DNA from: Tabrizicola sp.
GTDB taxonomy: Bacteria; Pseudomonadota; Alphaproteobacteria; Rhodobacterales; Rhodobacteraceae
Direction: 5' to 3'
NCBI GenBank assembly: GCA_016792685.1
Contig: JAEULQ010000129.1
Location: forward strand, 1 to 64,000
Length of the DNA: 64,000 bases
Shown here: positions 43,318 through 50,772 of the stretch, piece by piece
Layout of the letters: each line of letters starts with the position of its first letter
Numbering within the stretch: position 1 is the stretch's first letter
Position numbers and translations under genes: made by a program
Notes under the pieces: generated by a model
Databases searched by the model: none
What the model saw: the letters and a program-made list of their open reading frames with translations, nothing else
Told to the model about the DNA's origin: nothing

Positions 43318-44099
43318 GGCGTCATTCGATACGGAGTTCCGGTGAATCGTCTTGCAATCATCTCGTCCGGCGACCGCAGGTAGGGATTGTGCAAAGTTCC
43401 GGCCTGTTCCAGGATCTCTGCAACTTCGGCGCGGTTCCGGGCCTGATCAAACGGTAATCCTGGCAAGAGCGCAGATGGCCCAAGCGGCTGTCCGATTGCC
43501 CGACACGCCTCGGCATTATAGACTTCTTCCGGTGATCCGTCAGGTAACGGTTCCTTCCGAGAATCCAGAAACGGGGCATTCTGATCGAGTGCGAAAATCG
43601 CACCTTCGACCCATCGGTCGTAAGACTTGTCGCCAGCGGGCATAATATGTCGGGTCAAATGAATGATCTGCGCCGTCTCGATCGTTGGCGGATAGACGGG
43701 CCACATGTCGTCGAACGAAAACAAGTCCTGGCAGAGCGCCCACGGATAGACCTCGATAACGGCTTCCGGAAGCGGCATTCCGTCGGTTTGCGGGAAGAAG
43801 CCGAACTCCGCCGCGACAATGAAGTAGCGGGGATCCACCTGGAAACAGAAAATCGCTTCGGCCAGTTGGGCCAGGCGTGCCCCTTCTGGAAACGCCTGAA
43901 GCCGCGCCGAGGCCCATGCCACAGACCCCGCGACGATCGAAAGCAATGCTGCGGAGGTCTTGAGTTCCAGCGACTTGCGAAGGGGGGTGTAGTGGTGCGG
44001 ACCCAGGTGCTTCGAAGTGCCCTTCCAGTCCTTGTCCAACGGGCGTGTTCCGACGTCTGCTGGAATTCCCCAGATCTTGCTGGCCTGCGTAACATACAT
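43314..44099 (-). CDS. Unknown protein, first of two tandem paralogues (likely immunity protein)
   Basis: 261 residues, starting nine bases after the stop of the PAAR-deaminase gene, the usual place for a cognate immunity gene. No known domain, no signal peptide; one moderately hydrophobic stretch (SAALLSIVAGSVAWASA, about 50-65) is probably a buried helix. Mostly helical, with many aromatic residues (EAVIEVYPWALCQDLFSFDDMWPVYPP). A cytoplasmic protein fits immunity against a toxin acting on nucleic acids in the cytosol. Spot GC counts of about 55-57% contrast with 65-77% in the structural genes, in keeping with horizontal transfer together with the toxin half. Confidence 0.68.
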   Translation of the reverse strand: MYVTQASKIWGIPADVGTRPLDKDWKGTSKHLGPHHYTPLRKSLELKTSAALLSIVAGSVAWASARLQAFPEGARLAQLAEAIFCFQVDPRYFIVAAEFGFFPQTDGMPLPEAVIEVYPWALCQDLFSFDDMWPVYPPTIETAQIIHLTRHIMPAGDKSYDRWVEGAIFALDQNAPFLDSRKEPLPDGSPEEVYNAEACRAIGQPLGPSALLPGLPFDQARNRAEVAEILEQAGTLHNPYLRSPDEMIARRFTGTPYRMTP

Positions 44100-44108
44100 T
44101 GTCGCACC

Positions 44109-45107
44109 TCACTTCTTTTTCTTCGGTGGGCATTGCGGCTTCGGCTTGTTGCTTTTCGCATCGCAGATGTAGATCTGCTCGACGCAGGCGCAGACCTTGT
44201 TGATCGTTTCCTGGCAAACCGGACAGGGCAGGTCCGGCTTACCGCCGTTGTCACCAGAGGCCGGGTAGGAAATGGCAAAGGTGATGATCGAGGGTGGATT
44301 CTTCTTCCAGTCTATCTTGTTCAGGATGTTCATTTCGGCATGCCGGGAATGGCGTCCAGTCGGGTGCACAATGGCAGGACTGCCACCGCAGGCCTTTGAT
44401 TTCGTGGGCTCGTATGCCTTGTAATTGTTGACCGTGTCGGTTGGATATTGCCGATCCGACACGCGTTTCAAGCGGTCCGCCAGAAGCTGGTTGCTGCATC
44501 CGAAGCTTTGGCCGCCGGGCGAAGTGATGGCCGTGGCAAGAGTTCCCGACTCGGAATTTGTTTCAAGCGAAGCGCTCTGGAACGCCGGGGCTTCGGCTTC
44601 GACCTGCTGCTGCACTACATCGCGATCTTCGTTCAGTGTCGTGCGCATCGCCTTGCAATCGGCGGTAGTGGGTGGCTCCGGCGGGGCTGGCTTGTCAATG
44701 CTGGCGTTAAAGCCGCTACCCGGATTGGAATGGTTTGTGGATGTGAGATCAGTAAACCGATTGGCCCCGCCGCCCTCGAAGATTACGTCAAAGGAATAGG
44801 CTTCGAACTTCAGCGGGCCGGTGATGTTGTGCGTGACGACACTGGCGCCGAAGCTGCGGGTGGCGGGCTCGTCGCCGGTGATTTTCGAGTACTTCGAGGC
44901 GTTCTTCTTGCCTGCCTCCTTGCCCTTGATGAAGACGCTGGTGCAGCCGTCGGTCGTGTCGGAGGCGTTGCCGAAGTTCGGATAGGGGATCGGCACCGGA
45001 CCGGCGGGGGGCGGGGGCGGGGACAGGCAAACGTCGGGCATCGCCGCCAGGGTCTTGTTGTCGGTGGCCTTGCCAGAGACCCCCAGGCCGTTTGCAAAGA
45101 CGCTCAT
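44109..45107 (-). CDS. T6SS effector: DUF4150 PAAR-like domain with C-terminal zinc deaminase-like toxin
   Basis: 332 residues from the ATG at 45,107, overlapping the stop of the thiolase-like gene. Residues 1-125 are a DUF4150 PAAR-like domain: VFANGLGV, a run of prolines (PPPPPAGPVPIPYPNFGN, 30-47), and VFIKGKEAGKKNASKYSKITGDEPATRSFGASVV. A linker (126-230) follows. The last about 100 residues hold GRHSRHAEMNILNK with H256-A-E258 and LPCPVCQE with C295 and C298, the HAE...PCxxC zinc site of cytidine-deaminase-fold enzymes. Spacing between the two motifs is 36 residues. It is probably carried on the VgrG tip into rivals and deaminates bases or nucleotides there; which deaminase family and substrate cannot be told by eye. 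Confidence 0.85.
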   Translation of the reverse strand: MSVFANGLGVSGKATDNKTLAAMPDVCLSPPPPPAGPVPIPYPNFGNASDTTDGCTSVFIKGKEAGKKNASKYSKITGDEPATRSFGASVVTHNITGPLKFEAYSFDVIFEGGGANRFTDLTSTNHSNPGSGFNASIDKPAPPEPPTTADCKAMRTTLNEDRDVVQQQVEAEAPAFQSASLETNSESGTLATAITSPGGQSFGCSNQLLADRLKRVSDRQYPTDTVNNYKAYEPTKSKACGGSPAIVHPTGRHSRHAEMNILNKIDWKKNPPSIITFAISYPASGDNGGKPDLPCPVCQETINKVCACVEQIYICDAKSNKPKPQCPPKKKK

Positions 45108-46189
45108 GCCCGCATCTCCGCCGTCAGGGCCACGCGGCGACCGTCGTCTTCGCCGGCGAAGCACAGGGCGCGGTTCTGCGGCAGAAGGCCTGCGCGGCCC
45201 ATCTCGTAGGCCCAGGCCAGTTGCGCAGGCATCAGGGCAGCGCCGATTTCGCCCATGTATTCGATCAGGTTCCAGTGTTCGACATATCCGCGCGGGCGGC
45301 GGGAGTGGCCTTCGGGCGGCGCGCGGTCGAGGCGCATCTGGGCCATCATCTGCTCCTTGAACTTGAAATGCTCGCCGTTCAGATCGCCAATCAATGCCGG
45401 GAAATCATAGAACGGAATGCCACTTGCCGCCAGCGCCGAGCGGATGGCGCGGGTCAGCCCCTCGCCGGTCACCGCAGCCTCGCGCGAGCCGCCGTCTCGA
45501 CCGGGCTCCATGCCGGTGCCCATGCCGGTGATGGCAAGCTCTGGCCCCTGCGTGGCGCCGCTGCGGGCGACAAGGATCGCGGCCCCGGCTTCGCCCACGG
45601 TGAAGCCCGAGGTATTGGTGCCGCAAAGCAGACGGTTCCGGTCGATGTAATGCGTGACGATCGCCTGGCGCAGCAGGCTTTCGACGCCGACAAGGATCTG
45701 GAGCGGATAGCGGTCGGCCTGTCGTGCGGCGGTGGCAAGCAGATGCGGCAGGCCCGAGCGACCGCCGCCGATGACGCCAGAACCCGGCGGCAGGGGGCGG
45801 CCAAGCTTGCGGGCAAGGCCGTCCATCACCAGGGTCTCAAGCTCGGCGGGGCGGGCGGGGCGGTCCTTCGGGGCGACGGTGACGAGGATCGGTATCTCGG
45901 TCGCCGGACGACGGAGTGCGGCCGGAAGCTGTGCGACCTGGGCCAGGCACTCCTCGATCGGCGGTGTGGCGAGGTCGGGCAGAAAGGTCGGACCCTCCCA
46001 CCACTGGTGCGCGGCGACGCGGAAGCAGTTGAGGTTTGCGCCGACGGTCGGGTCCAAGAGATTGCCGGTCTCGGACCCGATGATCTGACCGCGGATGCTG
46101 GCGATGGACGAGGGCCCGTCATGCCCCAGCGCCGACCAGATGCCGTAGCCAACGACCGAGAGACCGGGGGAGATGCCCTTTTCAGCCAT
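45104..46189 (-). CDS. Thiolase-fold (ketosynthase-like) T6SS effector accessory protein
   Basis: 361 residues. The fold is that of beta-ketoacyl synthase N/C domains: VVGYGIWSALGHDGPSS at the start, GVIGGGRSGLPHLLATAARQADRYPLQILVGVESLL in place of the active-site Cys region, FTVGEAGAAILVARSG, and LIGDLNGEHFKFKEQ where ketosynthases have HGTGT. The nucleophilic Cys and the first His are missing, so it is likely a pseudoenzyme. Such thiolase-like proteins travel with DUF2169 and DUF4150 PAAR effectors in T6SS islands. Start overlaps the DUF2169 stop by eight bases; stop overlaps the effector start. Confidence 0.84.
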   Translation of the reverse strand: MAEKGISPGLSVVGYGIWSALGHDGPSSIASIRGQIIGSETGNLLDPTVGANLNCFRVAAHQWWEGPTFLPDLATPPIEECLAQVAQLPAALRRPATEIPILVTVAPKDRPARPAELETLVMDGLARKLGRPLPPGSGVIGGGRSGLPHLLATAARQADRYPLQILVGVESLLRQAIVTHYIDRNRLLCGTNTSGFTVGEAGAAILVARSGATQGPELAITGMGTGMEPGRDGGSREAAVTGEGLTRAIRSALAASGIPFYDFPALIGDLNGEHFKFKEQMMAQMRLDRAPPEGHSRRPRGYVEHWNLIEYMGEIGAALMPAQLAWAYEMGRAGLLPQNRALCFAGEDDGRRVALTAEMRA

Positions 46190-47246
46190 TCGGGCCCCCT
46201 TTCACGCCACCCGGCCAGTGCGTCGCGCCTTCTAGCGGGCGTTCGATCACAATGGCGCGGTCGAACTCGAAAAGGTCACGCTCGGCGGTGATACGGGTGC
46301 GCCAGGTCAGGCACATGCGCCGCGTCTCCGGCAAGAGCAGCACAGTGTCGAGGTTGGCGATCCGCTGCGTGACGCGTCCGGACTTGCGTTCGAAGGTCAC
46401 GACAATCTGGGTCCGGGGGACTTCGCCTGACAGACGACCCTCGGGCGAGAGGTTGACGATCTCGATCGGCTCGCCACCGATCGGATAGGGGATCTGCTGG
46501 TCGGGGGCCGAGGCCTGGAAATAGCGGTCGTCGAAGTCCATCGGCAAGAGCGGCACGCGGTTGTCCAGCCAGGCCTCGTCATAGGTTCCGGCATATTGTC
46601 GCCGGGGCAGCCAGGTACGGCCGAGGGGGCCGAAGGCCATGGGTGGAAAGCCGCCGTCCGGCGAGACGGCGTCACGCCCGAATTCCGATGTCTGCGCCAG
46701 GGGCAGCCCCTCGCGGTTCACCGAGTTCGGGTAGTAGCCGAGACCTACCGGATTCTCTTGCCAGGTCTTGGCGAGGGCCGGGTTCTCGGCTTCGGGATCG
46801 GATCCGCCATAGGCATGGTCATAGCCGATGTCCTGGGTGAGGAACGGCCGCTTTTCCGAAGGCTGGTGACCTGCCGCGCCGCGCAGCCAGATGCGGCTGC
46901 CATGGACCGTGAACTTCTTGGCCCACTGGCCCAGTCGGATGCCGACATCGACCGTGGTTGCCGGTTCGCCGCGCGGGGCATGCGCGCGGGAGTGGCAGAG
47001 CACGTCGCAGCGCGGACGGAAATGCGCAAAGTCGGTTTCGAATACCGGAGCGTCCCAGGCCGGATCGGCGCCGAAGACGTCGGCCTCGATCAGCGGCAGT
47101 TGAACCGGGGCCACGAGAGTCGGCATGCCGGGCTGTTCAGGCAGGGCAAAGGTCGCCCGGACCACGAGCACGATCTGCTCATGTCCCTGCTTGTCCAGCG
47201 CAAGGGTGAAGTTCGACGCGAAAGGCGTGGTGTTCTCCAGCCTCAT
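46182..47246 (-). CDS. DUF2169 T6SS effector adaptor/chaperone
   Basis: 354 residues from the ATG at 47,246. The DUF2169 pattern is clear: MRLENTTPFASNFTLALDKQGHEQIVLVVRATF, DFAHFRPRCDVLCHSRAHAP, GPLGRTWLPRRQYAGTYDEAWLDNRVPLLPMDFDDRYFQASAPDQQ, and LDTVLLLPETRRMCLTWR. DUF2169 proteins bind DUF4150 PAAR-linked effectors and are needed to load them on VgrG (the tde2 locus of Agrobacterium is a known example). Gene order HEAT-DUF2169-thiolase-PAAR effector is a recurring loading module. It starts 28 bases after the upstream gene. Confidence 0.93.
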   Translation of the reverse strand: MRLENTTPFASNFTLALDKQGHEQIVLVVRATFALPEQPGMPTLVAPVQLPLIEADVFGADPAWDAPVFETDFAHFRPRCDVLCHSRAHAPRGEPATTVDVGIRLGQWAKKFTVHGSRIWLRGAAGHQPSEKRPFLTQDIGYDHAYGGSDPEAENPALAKTWQENPVGLGYYPNSVNREGLPLAQTSEFGRDAVSPDGGFPPMAFGPLGRTWLPRRQYAGTYDEAWLDNRVPLLPMDFDDRYFQASAPDQQIPYPIGGEPIEIVNLSPEGRLSGEVPRTQIVVTFERKSGRVTQRIANLDTVLLLPETRRMCLTWRTRITAERDLFEFDRAIVIERPLEGATHWPGGVKGGPNG

Positions 47247-47274
47247 GCCGCCCCCCGTTGCCGCTGCCGCACCG

Positions 47275-48543
47275 CTACCATTTCCGCGTGAACCCCCGGC
47301 TTTGGGGAAGAACCGTGCCGCGCCAGTTTGGAAGCGGCGTGTCGGGCGCGCGGGTGGCCAGTTCGAGCGCGAGCGCCCGCTGGTCAAGCTGATAGGGGGC
47401 CGCGATCTCGATCGGAGGCTGCAGGGTCCAGGCGGCAGCCCCCAAAAGGAAACGGGACTGCGGCACGAAACGCGCGCGGTTCGGGGCCAGCCATCCTGCA
47501 AGCTTTTCCGGGTCGGGCCAGTAGAGCTTGGCTTCGATGAAGCTTTCCTGCGGGCAGGCCGCGACCACCGGGTCGTCGGGATCTTCCGGGAAGACGTCGA
47601 GTTCAAGGGACATGGCGCTTAGCCGCGCGCCGGTGATCTGACAGAAGGCCGCACCCGCCACCCGTGCAAGTGTGGGTTCAGCCATCTGGCGCAGCAGCCA
47701 ATCCAGGGTATCGGCCGCGCCCAGGGCACCGGTGGCGACCACGCCCCAGCGTTCGGTCAGGCGGTCGGACATCAGCCGTGCAATTGCGCTGCGTGCGGCG
47801 CGGTCATCCAGAACCAGCGGCAGAAGCTCGGCTGTGAGGCGGGCCCGGGCAGGAGCGGTCGCGGGCGTGATAAGCGCTGCAAGGATCGCAGGCGCCGTAC
47901 GCCGGTCACCGAGCAAGGCCGCTGCCCAGGCCGCCCAGAAGCGCAGGTCTGGATCGGCATTGTCCGACAGGCGGGTAAGGTCGGGGACAAGGTCGGCACG
48001 GCCGAGTTCGGCGGCAAGGCGCATGGCGCGGGCCGCGACCCGGGCGTCGCGGTGAGACAGGAGCGGTTTCAGATGGCCCTTCGGGTCGATCCGGCGCAAG
48101 CCGCAGACATCCAGCGCAATCCAGGCGGCCATCGGGTCAAGACCCGTGATCCAGTCCCGCATCCGCGCGGCCATGAGCTCGGGCGCACACCAGGCGGCGG
48201 CGGCGCCCAGCGCTGCGGCTTCTGGCCAGAGTAGCACTTCGGGCGGAGCAACCTCGGACAGCGCCAGGTTGGGGTTGCTGTGCAGGCAAAGGTGAAAGGC
48301 GGTGAAGACCTCGCCGTGTTCGGGCGCGACGGCCAGGGTTTCCAGCGCAAGTTCAAGCCCGGCCTCACGGCCCATGACCAGCGCATCAAGATGCCCGGCC
48401 AGTCGCGATTCCAGATCGAAGATCTCGATCAGCCGGTAGTTGGGACCGTCCTGGCCCAGCCGCAACTGGGCCGCGACGAAGGCTGCGTTCTCAGCGTGAA
48501 GCCGCAAAATCCGGCGATTGAGCAAAGGCGCGTTGCAATTCAT
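47275..48543 (-). CDS. TIGR02270 family HEAT-like repeat protein
   Basis: 422 residues from the ATG at 48,543; an upstream in-frame TTG is not needed. An N-terminal segment (RILRLHAENAAFVAAQLRLGQ) and the phrase YRLIEIFDLESRLAGHLDALVMGREAGLELALETL are typical of TIGR02270. The middle carries HEAT-like repeats (HLKPLLSHRDARVAARAMRLAAELGRADLVPDLTRLSDNADPDLRFWAAWAAALLGD). The C-terminal part ends YQLDQRALALELATRAPD. These proteins are found with T6SS effector modules; a scaffold role in effector loading is inference. It is the first gene of the effector operon. Confidence 0.82.
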   Translation of the reverse strand: MNCNAPLLNRRILRLHAENAAFVAAQLRLGQDGPNYRLIEIFDLESRLAGHLDALVMGREAGLELALETLAVAPEHGEVFTAFHLCLHSNPNLALSEVAPPEVLLWPEAAALGAAAAWCAPELMAARMRDWITGLDPMAAWIALDVCGLRRIDPKGHLKPLLSHRDARVAARAMRLAAELGRADLVPDLTRLSDNADPDLRFWAAWAAALLGDRRTAPAILAALITPATAPARARLTAELLPLVLDDRAARSAIARLMSDRLTERWGVVATGALGAADTLDWLLRQMAEPTLARVAGAAFCQITGARLSAMSLELDVFPEDPDDPVVAACPQESFIEAKLYWPDPEKLAGWLAPNRARFVPQSRFLLGAAAWTLQPPIEIAAPYQLDQRALALELATRAPDTPLPNWRGTVLPQSRGFTRKW

Positions 48544-48856
48544 CTGAAAAAGGTCCCGCAAGGCCTGCGTAGATGCAGCTTAGACCAAGCCCGCACAATT
48601 CCAAGCACAGGTTTCCCGACCTTTGGGCTGATGGTCCTGATCCGGACGGTCGCGCAGCCCGTTGACAGCCGAATTCGACGCCGGTCCGCAATCAGGCTGG
48701 GCGCGGTGAATCGCCTTGCGCTTGACTTTGCGACCGTCTAAACGTCCCGCGCAAGTGCTCCCTCCGCGTCGGTTAGCAAGCGTGGAAGGCGGTCTGAAGG
48801 TCAACGACGGAACATCCAGCACGTTCCGATTGGATCCAGGGCAGTCGCAGCACGGC
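48544..48856. other. Intergenic region between the effector operon and tRNA-Thr
   Basis: 313 bases with no credible gene on either strand. It should hold the promoter of the minus-strand effector operon and that of the tRNA; I see no element strong enough to call. It marks the T6SS-side border of the housekeeping segment. No copy of the tRNA 3' end was seen here. Confidence 0.5.
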
Positions 48857-48932
48857 GCCGGTGTAGCTCAGCTGGTAGAGCACGTCATTCGTAATGATGG
48901 GGTCGGGGGTTCGAGTCCCTTCACCGGCACCA
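48857..48932 (+). tRNA. tRNA-Thr (anticodon CGU)
   Basis: 76 bases forming a full cloverleaf. The acceptor GCCGGTG pairs with CACCGGC, the D arm is GCTC...GAGC, the anticodon stem is CGTCA/TGATG with loop TTCGTAA (anticodon CGT in DNA), and the T arm has TTCGAGT in the loop. The discriminator is A, and CCA is encoded. It reads ACG threonine codons. It borders the T6SS effector operon, a common type of island integration site. Confidence 0.95.
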
Positions 48933-48966
48933 TTCTGCCTTGCGGTTGCAGCCGGCCAAAACGAAA

Positions 48967-48991
48967 GGGCCCGCTGTTTCCAGACGGGCCC
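48967..48991 (-). terminator. Intrinsic terminator of the TrcR-like gene
   Basis: The perfect seven-pair stem GGGCCCG/CGGGCCC with an 11-base loop is followed, on the minus strand, by a T-rich tract (TTTCGTTTT). It lies 30 bases beyond the stop of the minus-strand gene and 35 bases beyond the end of the plus-strand tRNA, so it may serve both. Confidence 0.65.
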
Positions 48992-49020
48992 CAAGGCAGG
49001 TTCCTGCGCGACGATGCGAC

Positions 49021-49776
49021 CTAGCGGTGATCGCGGTCGTCCTCGTCATCATCGTGACTGTCGGCGGGCAGGTTGAAGAAGCTGTCGGCGTCCGAGAAGT
49101 CGGAGGCAGGGCTGTCGTCCTTTTCTTCGTCGCCGAAGACCTCAAGGCCGGACAGCGGCGAGGGCATGCGGGAATCGGGCGCCATCCCGAGCGACTGTTC
49201 GGTCGAAACGAGTTTCCGCCGTTCGTCATCCGACATCACGGTGCCCTCGGCTGCCTTCTTGCGGGCAGCGGCCTGCACGGCGGCGTCCAGCTCGGACTGC
49301 TTGCAGAGGCCAAGGGCGACCGGGTCGATCGGCTGGATGCCCGAGATGTTCCAGTGGGTCCGCTCGCGGATCGACTGGATCGTGGGCTTGGTGGTGCCGA
49401 CGAGCTTGCCGATTGCGCCGTCCGACAGTTCCGGGTGGAACTTGACCAGCCACAGGATCGCGGCCGGGCGGTCCTGGCGCTTGGAAAGCGGCGTATAGCG
49501 CGGCCCGCGGCGCTTTTCTTCGCCCACGGCGGCGGCGTTGAACTTCAGCTTCATCCGGTAGAGCGGATCAGCCTGGGCACGGTCGATCTCGATCGGGTCC
49601 AGCTGGTTGTTGGCGATGGGATCGAAACCCTTGACCCCGGTGGCCACGTCGCCATCGGCGATTCCCTGCACCTCAAGCTCGTGCATGCCGCAGAAATCCG
49701 CGATCTGCGCGAAGCTAAGCGTCGTGTTGTCCACCAGCCAGACGGCGGTGGCCTTGGCCATAAGCGGTTTCGACAT
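49021..49776 (-). CDS. Cell-cycle transcriptional regulator TrcR family (DUF1013)
   Basis: 251 residues. The DUF1013 signature is present: KATAVWLVDNTTLSFAQIADFCGMHELEVQGIADGDVA, GFDPIANNQLDPIEIDRAQADP, and a second helix-turn-helix-like part AAILWLVKFHPELSDGAIGKLVGTTKPTIQSIRERTHWNI. The C-terminus is a highly acidic tail (SDADSFFNLPADSHDDDEDD). This family is restricted to alphaproteobacteria and works within the CtrA/GcrA cell-cycle network as a transcription regulator. It is divergent from the RNase T2 gene. Confidence 0.9.
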   Translation of the reverse strand: MSKPLMAKATAVWLVDNTTLSFAQIADFCGMHELEVQGIADGDVATGVKGFDPIANNQLDPIEIDRAQADPLYRMKLKFNAAAVGEEKRRGPRYTPLSKRQDRPAAILWLVKFHPELSDGAIGKLVGTTKPTIQSIRERTHWNISGIQPIDPVALGLCKQSELDAAVQAAARKKAAEGTVMSDDERRKLVSTEQSLGMAPDSRMPSPLSGLEVFGDEEKDDSPASDFSDADSFFNLPADSHDDDEDDRDHR

Positions 49777-49902
49777 CGGATCTCTCCTTTACAAACCTTC
49801 CCCGGGCCGGGAAAACGGCGGCGGGCTCTGGCCCGCGAGTTCCACGTTTTCAGGGAATTCACGCGCCCATATAGGGCCGAAATGCAAGAAGGGAAAGCGG
49901 AA

Positions 49903-50541
49903 ATGCGGTCGATCCTGCTGGCTTTCGCGGCTTTGTGCTGCCCGCCGTCCGCCATGGCCGAGGGGGAGAAGGCCGGGGACTTCGACTATTATGTCCTGTC
50001 GCTCTCATGGTCGGCTGCCTGGTGTGCGCTGGAAGGCGACGCGCGGGACGATCCGCAATGCGGTGACGGCCGGGGCCTGACCTTTGTCCTGCACGGGCTT
50101 TGGCCGCAATATGAGACGGGTTGGCCCTCTTATTGCCGTACGGTCGAGCGTGACCCGACCCGGTCCGAGACCGCGGCCATGGCCGACATCATGGGCGGTG
50201 CCGGACCTGCCTTCTACCAATGGAAGAAACACGGCCGCTGTGCGGGGCTTCCGGCCGCGGTCTATTACCAGACCGCACGAAAGGCCTTTGAAAGCATCAC
50301 GATACCGGAGGTCTTCAAGGAGGTTTCGCGCCCGTTGACCTTGCCAGCCAGTGTCATCGAAGACGCCTTTGTCGAAGCAAACCCTGAGATTGGCCGTGAC
50401 CAGATCACCATCACCTGCAAGGAAGGGCTGATCCAGGAGGCGCGGATCTGCCTGACGCCCGACCTTTCGCCCCGCCGCTGCGGAGAGGATGTCATCCGGG
50501 ATTGCCGTCTGAAGGACGCGGTGCTTGAGCCTGTTCGGTAG
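49903..50541 (+). CDS. Ribonuclease T2 family protein, exported
   Basis: 212 residues from the ATG at 49,903; a signal peptide (1-19, ending AMA) follows at once. The T2 fold is shown by FDYYVLSLSWS, CAS I FVLHGLWPQ with catalytic H64, and CAS II YQWKKHGRC with H110. Paired cysteines (41, 53, 78, 113 and later) suit a disulfide-bonded periplasmic enzyme. The CAS II glutamate that precedes the His by four residues in most T2 enzymes is Gln106 here. T2 enzymes cleave RNA through 2',3'-cyclic intermediates and scavenge extracellular RNA. It may be a weakened or altered enzyme. Confidence 0.9.
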   Translation: MRSILLAFAALCCPPSAMAEGEKAGDFDYYVLSLSWSAAWCALEGDARDDPQCGDGRGLTFVLHGLWPQYETGWPSYCRTVERDPTRSETAAMADIMGGAGPAFYQWKKHGRCAGLPAAVYYQTARKAFESITIPEVFKEVSRPLTLPASVIEDAFVEANPEIGRDQITITCKEGLIQEARICLTPDLSPRRCGEDVIRDCRLKDAVLEPVR

Positions 50542-50772
50542 ACGTGAAGGGGGGCGGGATCGGCAAGTGGAAAAGCAACTGCTGAGGGGAAGTTTCTAAA
50601 AAGCGCTTTCTCAAATCGTCGGTGCCTTTGGCAGATGGGGTCCCGCCTTCAGGCCAAGTCCTGGATCGAAACATCCGATCCCGCCTGAAACTGGTTTACC
50701 AAACGTCACTTGAGCTTGCGCGTGAAGAAACCGTTAATCCCCGTCAAATCCGTCAAAGCGCCATGTTCTTTT

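Noticed and set aside
45104..46189. Thiolase-like gene read as a fatty-acid synthase enzyme
   Set aside because: Catalytic Cys and His blocks are lost and all neighbours belong to an effector module.
48940..49902. N-terminal extension of the RNase T2 gene by 320 codons
   Set aside because: It is antisense to the TrcR-like gene; the signal peptide starts at 49,903.
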